Shown here: positions 1-10,720 of the stretch, one piece after another
How positions within the stretch are numbered: the stretch's first letter is position 1
How the letters are laid out: every line of letters begins with the position of its first letter
Assembly: GCF_030272615.1 (NCBI RefSeq)
Contig: NC_081413.1
Coordinates: 606,956,209 to 607,020,208, forward strand
Reading direction: 5' to 3'
Source: Cryptomeria japonica
Taxonomy: Eukaryota; Streptophyta; Pinopsida; Cupressales; Cupressaceae
Length of the DNA stretch: 64,000 nt
Notes under the pieces: model-generated
The model's database searches: none
What the model saw: only the letters and a program-made list of their open reading frames with translations
Told to the model about the DNA's origin: nothing
Made by a program: the position numbers and the translations under genes

Positions 1-25
1 ACAACATAAGGAGTTGAAAAAACAA

Positions 26-530
26 ATGGCAAGTATGCAAACACCAACAAATGATTACTCGATCAATGACATATGTCCTTATCCATATGACAAAATAATA
101 CCAATGCCTCCCTTTCCTCCACATTTTGTGACACCTAAGTTTGGCAAGTACAAAGGAAAGTGAGATCCCAAGGCACACATTAGGGAGTTTTTCACGGCTT
201 GTATAGAAGTGACAAGAGAGGAATCCTACTTGTATAGCATAGGTGGATCAAGTCATGGGTTGAATTGGTAGAGTCCTTTATACAACACTTCTCATACAAC
301 ATTGAAACAAATGTATCAGCGACCACATTATGTAATACAAAGCAGAAAAATGGAGAGTCCTTTGTGCCATTCTTACAATGATGGAGAAGTTTGGCTAGAT
401 GTTGCTCTTGTCAAATTCCACAAAAACAAATGGTTGAAATGTTTACTTTATGCTCAAAAAGTGCTTTTTAAGATTTATAAAAGAAACTTGCACTTTATGA
501 AAGCACTTTCTCCTTTTCTGTTGTAGACCC
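26..530 (+). pseudogene. Ty3/gypsy gag fragment, broken
   Basis: A decayed piece of a retrotransposon gag (capsid) gene. From the ATG at 26 the frame reads a proline-rich lead, then PPHFVTPKFGKYKGK, a stop at 161-163, then DPKAHIREFFTAC. This is the plant gypsy gag pattern in which a 'PKF..Y.G..DP..H...F' block opens the capsid domain. In another frame, from about 270, VESFIQHFSYNIE and then NTKQKNGESFVPFLQ follow, matching the later 'F...F.YNI....L..TKQK.GESF..FL.RWR' block. At least one frameshift and two stops separate the blocks. The family assignment rests on these two motif blocks; the 5' end of the element lies outside the window. Confidence 0.75.
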
Positions 531-741
531 TTTTTCCATAAATTCATCCTCGTCGTGCAAATACTCCTTCTAGAGGTCCCGACCTGCTGCACGTTCTGCC
601 TGAACATATTCTTGAAATTTGATGCATAACTGGAACAACACCGCGCTTGGAGGCATAGGAGGATGGCATATTTTATATTGCATACCCTCCAAGTGGTGAT
701 CTACATGCTTTAACCCATCCTTCTAGTCAGACCGATGAGCC

Positions 742-3700
742 TCAAAACTCAATATGTCCGAATGCAACCCACTGACAAACTAAGTCCTCCATAGAGTATG
801 CGACCTTATCAATTCTCAATCTATCCTCCCAATCTGGTTGCACTTTATCATCGGACAAACTATTTTTCCAGCCTAGAACCATTGATTGGAGGATCTTTCC
901 ACCACGATCCCTCATGTTTTTAAAATTTCCTCGCATTCCTCGTACTCTTTATTAATGGTGTCTTTTGTTTCATTCTTCATGTTGGCAATCCAGTACCATT
1001 CTTTAAAAACGCTGATGTCATGAGGATCCAGGATAGCAGACAATGTGGGAATCTGTGCGTGGGTTCAGAAAAGAGCCCTCATGAGGGGAAGAATTGTACC
1101 AACCACCTCATGAACCCTGAAACATTCCCTCTTTACCTCGAACAATTTGACAAGAATGGTCTCTCAGTGGTGGGCCATTTCCTTTACATCTTCACTGATA
1201 TGCTCTCCCTTTTCCTTAATGTCTCGAATCCATTCCTTGACAACTTTGGCGGTATCACGTACTCCTTCAAACTCTGTTGTAGTCCTTTGTGCCAATGCCA
1301 ACAGGGGAACATGAGATTCGGGGGCATGTTGCAATGGTTTTAACAGGTGATCAATATATCCCTCAGCTTGATCAACACGAACTCGGTACATGTTTCTCTC
1401 AGCAGTCATTTCATCTAGTTGTTTGAGCATATTCTGCATGGAATCCTTGAACTCTTCCCTTTCTTGCTCTTTGGTGGCTCGATCCATTGGGATGGTTGCA
1501 ATGCTATAATCGGCCAATGTAATTTGATTTGCTGGCTTATCGATAGGTGGGGTAGCGATATGGATGGTGCAGTTCCTCTGCTCATCCTTGGTGATCTGGG
1601 AGTAGGTCTTGGGCTTTTTCTTTCCTTTGGACTTTGTTTCCCCTATGTGAGAGAAGATATCCTCCAAGTTGATAGGTGGATTGACTGCTGCTTTCCGCTG
1701 TGCACGAGCAACTAGCCAATCTTGAGGGATGGTCTGCCTGAATGTTATGGCCAAATTCCCACTTTGCTCCTTAGAGGTTTCAGCTGGCTCCTGCTTATCT
1801 GCAATTGATCTGTCATAGAAGGAACAAATGCAATATCCAGGTTTTTACTCATAGCTGAGTTTTCCCCTACCTCACTGAACAACTGTCGGGTATCCCCTTG
1901 TGATGGTTACTCTTCAGTTTTGTCGGGCTCGTGGGTCTCATCCCCCTTTCGTTCTCCTTCGATGGTGGTGTCATCTTTGTCGGTGCTATCCAATTGTAAT
2001 TCATGCCGACTCCCTAGGTGAGCTCATGCTTACCAACCTCTTGATTAGGCGAAATTTCTCCTTCCTCAACTTGATCTCCAGGTTTATTAGAATCAATGGT
2101 TCTGACCTCTGCATCTGGCTCACCTTGTGCTGGAGGATTATTAGCCTCAAATGCATCAACATCACTCTGGGAAGGTGGAGCAGGTATATAGTCAAGTTCA
2201 ACTACATCATCCTCTGAACTGGGGTCTTTTGATGACAAACTGACTTCCGACCTTCTAATAGGGATCTTTTCCCTTCTAGTTCTTTTTGATGCCTGAATCC
2301 CTCTATTAGCTCTGGCTTTCTTCCTCTTCTTTCCGCGTTTCTCAATCTCTTCTTGCGATGTACTTGAGGTTCCCTCATCTTTCGAAGACTGGGAATCAAG
2401 ACTGCCCATCATATTGTATGTAAATTGAATTCCTTCATGGGTTAGTCTCTCAATCTGTTGGGATAACCAGTGATCGGTATATCTTCCTGGAGCTGCCATA
2501 ACTGCCTCAAAATCAGTAATCGGATCCTGAGACCAATCAATGCCCGACAAGAGGTATTTTACTGCCTCAAACTCTTGGACCTACAAGCAATTGCCGGTAT
2601 CTGTCACCTGATCTGGGACTTGACAGTACTCATAAAGCCGCATTTGCTGCACACTTAACCTCGAATACTCATGCCATCGGACCTCATAGTCATCAGAACA
2701 ATTGCTCCAATAGTCCTCAATTGATACCTTTGCTCTGTAGCCCCTGCCATAGGCTCTTTTTGCCAAATTGTCATGATCGAAACACTTCCTTGGGAAATGT
2801 TCTTGTAGGCCATAACATGCTAATTCGGCAAGTGACTAATCAGCTTATACTGAATTCTTGAAATGCACATCGAGGGCACCCAAAATCATAGGGAAGGTGA
2901 ATCCAGACTATTTCTTATCTCTGAGTAAGCTGCCCGCTGGATGTGCCTGCCTTGCAACTTCCATAAGGACTATTTTTTTTGTGGGATAGCATGGAAGTCG
3001 GAACGGAGCTCCCTCAAAGACGATTATCCTGATATAGGTGAACCTAGGGAATTGAATAAACCATGCGTCATACTTTTGTACCAAAATGGTAGCCTGCTCT
3101 GAGAGCCTTATGTGCAATCCCCCCTGCATCAACTTGACTAGGCGTATTGTAAAGGCGTCATTGACACGCTTATATTGACCAATTGCATAAGCAATGTTGT
3201 TCTTTTCTCTTTGAGCAATGTCGTAGTAGTGCAACAGAGGGTAGCATTCATACACCTTGACTTGATTTGGGTCGTTCCCGATTTCACCCTTCTTGATTAA
3301 TCCTGTCAGCGGCTGGTGTCGGGCAAACATATAAATCAGGTAGGAGGTCATGGTGAAGTACTTCTTTTCCTCAAGTTTGACCAGCTGTGTATGGATATTA
3401 TCACTAATGATCTGGGCCTAGTCGAACTTGGATTTCCCGGCAAAGACCTGCTCCGTAAAGTAGAACATCCACTCTTCAAAAAGGTTAGACTGAGGGAGTC
3501 CCATAACTCGACTGAGTAAGGTGACCATATCAGCATGCTCTTTATGAAAGTTACTTCTGGGGGTCTTTTTATTGATCCTAATACTTAGAGGCCTTCTCTC
3601 CTTATACCATTCTTTGTTTATCAATATCCTGCATTTAGCAGGGTTCATGTCGAAAAAAACCTGTGCCTCATCTATAGTTGTAGCAATGGGATTATCAGGA

Positions 3701-4119
3701 AATGGGATGTCAAACGCATCCCCAATGGCCTCAGGTGTGAAGTCAGCTAGCACCATATTTTCTAGAACCACTAATATGGTCTCTGGCTGATAATGTCGGG
3801 CAGCCTCAACTACTAGCTCATAATTTTGCACGGATGGAGGAAAACCTGCTGCCTGAGCGATACCACTTTCCATCATTCGCCTAGGCTTTCCATAGGTGTT
3901 AGGAGAATATACTCGGTCTCTGAAGTCCTGAATGTCTATGTGGCCCAAATCAGTATCACCTATATTCTCCCATATGCTCTAGACTTTCGACTCCCTCACT
4001 CCTCCTCTTTGGTACTGGTACTTCATCTTCTCGCCTTTGCGGGGAATGTCAGATTTAGAGACTCGAGATGTTCCGATTGCACTAGGTGCTTTTGAGGATT
4101 CTACCGCCGATTTAGGCAT
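742..4119 (-). pseudogene. KYDKYQNE-family ORF, copy E0, broken
   Basis: A degraded copy of an unrecognised large ORF also present at 20652-25153 and 60682-62608. It starts at an ATG at 4119; about 30 codons in it carries GEKMKYQYQRGGV, the counterpart of KMKYKYDKYQNE in the other copies. GHIDIQDFRDRVYS (near 3948) parallels IGHVDMFEFLERA. TSYLIYMFARHQPLTGL (near 3350) and FIQFPRFTYIRI parallel NSYLVYIAASLRQFPGL and FLQFPTFTYMRV. The middle (2014-2550) is charged and basic with low complexity, and 1164-1754 looks coiled-coil (AERNMYRVRVDQAEGYI). The last recognisable piece ends at 742. Several stops and frameshifts break it. No reverse transcriptase, integrase or protease motif is visible. 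It probably belongs to a pol-less retroelement. The function is unknown. Confidence 0.6.
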
Positions 4120-5612
4120 CTATCCTGCACAACCGGACATGGATTACGAGATGAGATTAAGGTAACAAAAATGGGTTAGCAAAACTAGAAGATGACATTA
4201 GCACATAAGGATTAATTAGAAAACCGAGATTTGAAGAAAATACGATGCTTTAGTAAAAGAACCTCCTTATCTAGAAGCGAAATGCTATTTGAACAGGAAA
4301 TTAAGTTCTTTGTTTAAAATTTGTCACTTGGCTGCAGTTCAGTTTTCCAAAATGTTCAAAATTTTCTTAAGTCTGAATTTTTTTATTGCTTTTGCGCTAT
4401 GTTTAACGCTTTCAAATAGACGACCAATTTTGCATAAATAAGATTTGAAGGAGAGAATTGAATCATACCTGTTGATGAGGGAATTTCAAAGACTTGGGTG
4501 GCTTTGCAAATTGTTGTGCCTTTCTGCTTATCCCTCCTGCACGATATGGGACTACAAGGATTTTGCAAACTTGTGAAGGTAAATGCCGCCTCTCTATCTC
4601 TTCTAGCTTGCGTTTTCGGAATTCAAGGGTTTATGCCGAGTTGAAAGCTTTTCAACATTCCTAAAACTTGTGCTTTTGGCCTGAAAGGAAAGGTTCTATA
4701 AAACGCGTTTAAAACGCCCCTATCAAAGATCACGCAAGGCCTTATTCCGGGCTGGGAGAGGGTTTTGCAAACTCTCTCCTTTGGATTCTTGGGCATTTTC
4801 AGAAATTTCGGCCTAAAGGAGGCTTCTAAAAGGTTTCAGTTTTAACACCTCTTCACTCATACACTTCGTGATTTTCACTTTTGCCTATTTTCATGCTGAA
4901 AGGACCTTTTGGAAATTTTAGGTTTAACGCCCTTTTCGACTATTGGCGATTTCGGCTTGAAAAGACTTTCCGTAAGTTAAAACGTTTTTCTTTTGACATT
5001 TCACGATTTCCATGGGCTTGCTGATTTTCGGGATAAAAGAGAGTTTTGCAAACATTAAATCGCCCTCCTATTTATCGCGCAATTTCGATTTTTGCCCAAT
5101 TTCGGGCTAGGCATTGCTTTTGCCAACTTCGCCATTTTCGGCCTAGGAAGCACTTTTGAAAAGTTTTTTAGATGTTTAACTTCTTTGTTTTAAGGGATTT
5201 TCGGCTTAAAAGGCAATTTTGAAAAGTTTTTTAAATTATAAGTTTTTACTCTATTTGGCGAAATTCGGGCTAGAGAGAGATTTCACAAACCCATGGAACT
5301 GACATTCATGCCAACTTAGTCGGTTCTCAGGCTTGTGCTAAAATTAGTCTTCCTTGGATTGATTTTGATCATTTAGATTCCGAGACACTTTGCAACATGA
5401 CCCCCAGGCCACACGACCTAAAACTCAAACACACCCTTTCTCCTAATGGCTACACAACTCATTGCTTCACCGCTTCCTGGATCCCAACAAAAAAAAAAAG
5501 ATGGCGGACAAAAACAAAATTCGAAACTCAACAGGACGAAGGTTGAAAAGAAACGAGGGTGACCTTGTCGGGGACAGGGAGTGTGTGCAACACACAAAAG
5601 GTCCCCGATTTG
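4120..5612 (-). other. Degenerate leader upstream of E0 ORF
   Basis: No gene seen. This stretch lies 5' of the E0 ORF in its own orientation. It contains many degenerate short repeats built on 'ttttcggc(c/t)t..aaagg' and 'ttttgaaaagttttt', about 4620-5300. By position it corresponds to the hairpin-rich leaders of the E4 and E5 copies, but I cannot align it to them by eye. A poly-A run lies near 5490-5500. Confidence 0.35.
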
Positions 5613-5617
5613 AGATA

Positions 5618-6937
5618 TGTAATGTCCCCATTTTCATGAGCATCAGAGCTCGAGGGATTAGCCTATTATTTAGACTCTCGTAGGCTAATATGTTTGGATA
5701 GAGAGTCTCAGTGGCAGTTCCACTTCTTCAGTTCAGTCTTGGGCTTAGTTCTAGGCCTTTGCAATTAGTGTTTGAGCTTAGTTGAGGAGCTTACTATTTG
5801 TAGTAAGTCAATATGGTAGTAGTGTTATCTTTAGTCAGGGCACCTAGACACATGGGGGCTATACAACGTTGACTCCAGCTTCATATGACACATTAAAAGA
5901 CTGAATATTGAGGGAGATATTAATATTTTAGTGGTTAAGTTATTTAATTAACTTATGTGGATATTATAAAGTCAAAGTGACTTTATAATAATTTAAAAGC
6001 CACTTAAATATTATAAAGTGATTTTTAAAGCACTTAAGTGAAAAAGGACACCTAAATCATTTTAGAACTATGTAAAGTAATTTAAATACATTTGATGTAT
6101 TTAAAATGGCAATTGGGCATACCTTCTTGGAATTCGTGCCATTTGGGGTTATAAGAGGAAAAAGCAATTCAACCTCAATTCATTATTGATTATTTGACAT
6201 TGCTTGATTTTGCTTTGAGGAATTCTTTGACAAGGGTTCAAAGGTTTTGCCATTGGAGAACGATAATTCTTCATGAATTTGTGATTTTGAGGCTATGAAA
6301 GATCAACTTAATCATTGCAATTGTGAGGGATTCATCCAGGAGTCTTACTGTGCTTCATTAGAAGTTATTTCCTTCAGTTATTTGGAATTTTTTGAATAAG
6401 GGAAGGGGCATTTAGGATTAGATGTCCCAATTTGCAACATTTTCAATCCAATAAGCTAGTCATACCATCTCTCTTGCTAGTCATACATTTTCCAGCTTGG
6501 CACATGGGGTCCAAAATAAGGGCGTTTTGTTCTGGAGGGCTAAAACGCCTCCCTTCTTGCATTTTGGTTGCACCATTCCCAACACCTAGCACATACAGGT
6601 TATTCCATCTCGTTCCTAGATTGGAGAAATTGCATTATGGACTTGTGCACCTTGTTTTGTCAGTTTCACAGTTTTGGCAGACAAGTTCAAAAATTTTCTT
6701 ACTTAAATAATCTGAGGACCTCCGGGCATGTTTTATGTATTAGTTTCATTTGTAGCAGTTACCTAATACTTAATATTGTTGCAGTTGCTCTATACTTTTT
6801 GTCAATTCAGTTTTATGTGCATTTCTTGCTTGGCGCACTTGTTATTTTTTGCTTAAACTTCTTCAAAACCTTTAAAAATACAAAAACAAGACAACATTTG
6901 CATCAGAAGAAGGGTTAGAACCAGCAGGGTTCTTGCA
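5618..6937 (+). repeat. 5' LTR of E1
   Basis: A 1320-bp repeat that starts TGTAATGTCCCC and ends TTCTTGCA. An AT-rich block with 'actttataataatttaaaa' lies near 5970. It matches 13275-14654 over its length, apart from about 50 bp extra in the 3' copy and scattered substitutions. Confidence 0.9.
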
Positions 6938-6938
6938 G

Positions 6939-6950
6939 TGGTATCAGAGC
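6939..6950 (+). promoter_or_regulatory. E1 primer-binding site (tRNA-iMet)
   Basis: TGGTATCAGAGC lies one base after the end of the 5' LTR. It is complementary to the 3' end of initiator tRNA-Met, the usual primer of many plant LTR retroelements. Confidence 0.9.
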
Positions 6951-8562
6951 TCTGATCCTGCCTTCCTAGAGGGTTAGAAGTTCTTATGCATCAACATCAA
7001 TTTGGGCCTCACAGGTATTACACACGCAAGACGTCTGGTTTACAAGGAAACCAAGATCAATTTGAAGAGATACCATTGGAATCGTTGAGCTCACACGACT
7101 GACATTTGAGTGACCAACAATTTTGCATTGTTTTAGTCATTGGAAAGATGAAGTCCATTGAGGAACTTATGGAAGAATTCATGCAGGCTTGTCAAAACTA
7201 TGATAAGAATCTAACAAGGCTTCTACAACATCCGAAGATATTGGATCCTTTGTTTGCAAAAGAAAGGAAAACACATGCTAATGCAAATGATTTTACCAAT
7301 ACAAAAGATGCATTAGGGAAGGAGGAAGTCCTTGGAGATGTTGAAAACATGACAGAAAGGTATGACAATAATTCTGCTTTTTGCAACTGCAGCAAAACTA
7401 TTGAGCATAATCATGATGTAGATGTGATGGTACATGAGGAAAATGATGAGGAAGGATCTACAAATATTGGCACGCAAAGTGGAAGTGCCAAAGTTGAAGA
7501 ATATACAGAAAATATAAGTCCTAATAATTCTGATTTTATGAACACCAGTCCATTACCTTCACAAAATCATTAGGTGACAAATAAATCACATGAAGATGAC
7601 CATGCTATGTAATCTCCTAACATTAGCATTGAAGTTTTGCATGCTGAACGTGAAAGTTGTATTGTGGATTCAAGCCACAAATAGTTTGATGTTGTATATC
7701 AGACCTTAGAAAACGAGCTAGAAGGTTCATATGTGTTGATGTGTTTTTCATGCACATGCGAACACAAAATAAAATACCAAGGTATCTTATCCTTTCTTGA
7801 ACAAATTTTCCCCGAATGCTAAAGATTTCGCCTAAGGATCAATCGAGACAACTCCAAGGTTCTGGTATGTAGGGTCTCTACGTGTGGATAAGCTCTTGTG
7901 ATATGATGTGATTTTGTTGGAATCACAAGGGGACTTACATTTGACTACCTGGGCGTTTAATTTGTTGGAACTTGAATCTTATCTACTGGCTGGAAGATAA
8001 AGAAATGGCAAAAGATATAGGGCTTAGAAAGTCTATTCTAAGACCTAGAATGCAAGAAGATGGATGAATGACTAGTTGGAGTCCTACTGGGCTGGGTCTC
8101 ACCATCAGGCTGAACAATTCAATACCAACTCAGTGCGATCTTCTAAGAGATGCTTTGAATATGTTCAAATCGTACACTAATCACCATTCAAGATAATGCA
8201 TGAACAATAGAGGTGTAACGACTCGAGATTAAGCTCATTCTATGCCAGTTGACCACGCAGGGTGCACTTACAGTCAGTAAGAGGCTAGTGGTTTGGACTA
8301 GGTGGATTCCACGCGAGTGCATTCAATAACCTCCTTCATTCAATCTAATTATTTACAATCTAAAATGAAGATTCAACAAGAGACCATGCATATTGCAAAG
8401 AAACGACACATTTCACCATAACTTCAATGAAAATGGAGTTCATTTACAATTTAGGCAACAATTTCTTGCCTTTTCCTCCTATTCTATTCTAGTTGCTATT
8501 CTATTCACTATTCTAACCTCTATTAACCAACTATTTTTTTTCTACAAATGAAGAGCCGGAGC

Positions 8563-8570
8563 TTTATATA
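8563..8570 (+). promoter_or_regulatory. TATA-like box of E2A
   Basis: TTTATATA in the context gagctTTATATAggg. The equivalent positions in the two other copies read cttatatagtg (28587) and cttttatagag (63451). Conservation at the same place in three copies supports a promoter, with the hairpin array downstream and so transcribed. Confidence 0.5.
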
Positions 8571-9352
8571 GGGATCTTTTTACAATTTGATGGCTCTGAT
8601 TGATTTACAATCAATGGCTAGGATTACAAGATGAAAACCCTAATTAGGGTTTGTTATAACAAACTCCTTTTAGTCAATGAGAAAATTACATTCAATATTT
8701 GAGGACCAATGGGAAACAAGGGTAGGTGCCTCGAAGTTTGTGCCATCACTGGCGAGTCAGGTACATTGAATCTGGACATGTTGAGGTGGACCTATCTAAC
8801 TGGAGGAATAGTGACTGGGATACCACCTTGTCTTGCGTTTGTGCCTTGGTTGATCCTCCTCTGTCTTTGATGCGATGAATGATGTACCTCCTTGACTCTC
8901 ATGTGTTTGATGAAGCCTTCTCTTGATTTTGCATTATGGTGATAGGAAGTCATGGCCAAGTCACCTTCTCTAGTAGCTCACTTCGCCTTGAAGTGTTTCT
9001 AAGATCCTTCTTCTCTGTCGTCCTGTGATTTTTCCATGTGGTAAAATGAAGATCTTGAGGATAGCTTGGAACTCCTTGAACACTTGAAGTCTTCCAACAC
9101 TTTAGAAGTACCTCGAGTCCTCCTCCATGCATTTGAAGTGTCCTTGATGATGATGGAACTTGAATAGGTCTTCCTTGTCCTAGCCTGATCCTCCTCCATC
9201 CTGATTTTATTAATCTGCAAAACAAACAAAGGATGATTAAGAATACATGACATATTCATTCTAACATAGCATTTCTTACCTTAAATCATCAACAAGAAGG
9301 TATTAGAATGAAACTCGTTCAAGATCCCCTCCAAGGATAGGCCCTATAACGA

Positions 9353-10720
9353 AATTCGCTCTGGACCCTTTGGAAGGGTTAAGAGCGAAATTGGACAAAG
9401 TTGCTCAATTAGACCTTATTTTTAACCTTACCTTACCAAGACCAAATCATTTGCCTCCAAAATTGTTTAAGAATGGGTTTTGCTCAAGGACTTAGTCAAA
9501 ACATTAGACCTCCTAGGAATTTCGCTCTGGACCCTTTGGAAGGGTTAGGAGCGAAATTTGCATTTTAACTCAATTTTCATCATTTATTTGCCTCAAATCT
9601 CTTCTCAAGGCAAGAATACATCAATCTTACATCATAGGGACAAAATCTAGGCTTCAAACAAGGGGCAAAATAGTGTTTTAAGAAATTTCGCTTTGGACCT
9701 TGGCCAAGGACAAGACCTATAAGGAATTTCGCTCTGGACCCTTTGGAAGGGTCAAGAGCAAAATTTGACAAAGTTGCTCAATTCCATCACTTCATTGTCG
9801 TAAATCACCTTTCAAAGGAAAGTACATATCAATTCTTTCCCAAACATGCCTTAGAAATCAAGATCTTGGTCTCAACAAAGAGCAAAAAGAGGTTTTTAGG
9901 AAATTTCGCTCTGGACCCTTTGGAAGGGTCAGGAGCGAAATTTCCATTTTAGGACAAATTCTTCACATTTTGTGTATATTTTTTACTCAAATGCAAGCCT
10001 AAGGATGCCTCTAAGTTCAATCCACCTCAATCAAAACTAGGCTTGATACAAAATTGGGAGCAAAAGGAGGTTTTAGGAATTTCGCTCTGGACCCTTTGGA
10101 AGGGTCAGGAGCGAATTTGAAGAATTAGCCTTAAATACCTTCGAAACACCCAATCTTTACCCTCATTCACATTATTCTCTCCTCAAGACATGCCAACAAA
10201 TCACTTCAAGGAGGTGCCTAGCTCAAAACGTTGGATCAAAGGTGCATTTTAACCATTTCGCTTAGGTAGCTTTGGAAGGACAGGACCTGTCCAAGAATTT
10301 CGCTCTGGACCCTTTGGAAGGGTCGGGAGTGAAATTCATGTTTTAGGTTCAATTTCTTCATTTTTCCCTCAACTTTGTTCTTAGACTTGGTTTTTAGATC
10401 CTTCCTTCATCTTAATCAAGTCCATTTGCCTTCAAGGTGATGTCAATTCAATGCTTTTGATGACAAATTAGGTCTTTCCAAGGATTTCGCTCTGGACCCT
10501 TTGGAAGGGTCAGGAGCGAAATTTGTCTTTTAGGCTCAAATCTTGACCTTTTCATCAAATTTCCATAGTCTAGGGTTGTCCAAGGCGTCTCGAAAGGTGA
10601 ACTCAAGTTTATTTCCCCCAATCCATGCCTTAAAGTGAAATTTTTGCCCAGAATAGGAGTCAAAAGGGAGCTAAGGAAGATTTCGCTCTGGACCCTTTAG
10701 AAGGGTCAGGAGCGAAATTT
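9353..10720 (+). repeat. Eight-fold hairpin array in E2A
   Basis: Eight copies of a ~40-bp imperfect palindrome start at about 9353, 9518, 9725, 9901, 10078, 10296, 10484 and 10680. Left arm consensus is aatttcgctctggaccc, the loop is tttgga, and the right arm is agggtcaggagcgaaatt. The hairpins are strongly conserved while the spacers are not, and the spacing is 165-218 bp (mean about 190). Confidence 0.9.

Noticed and set aside
8950-9259. Overlapping minus-strand open frames of 86-91 codons
   Set aside because: They lie inside E2A, have no motif, and the same segment in E2B and E2C is not conserved as protein.
9353-10720. CRISPR-like regular repeats with unique spacers
   Set aside because: Repeats are long palindromes inside an LTR of a plant retroelement, spacers are ~150 bp and no cas gene or prokaryotic context exists.
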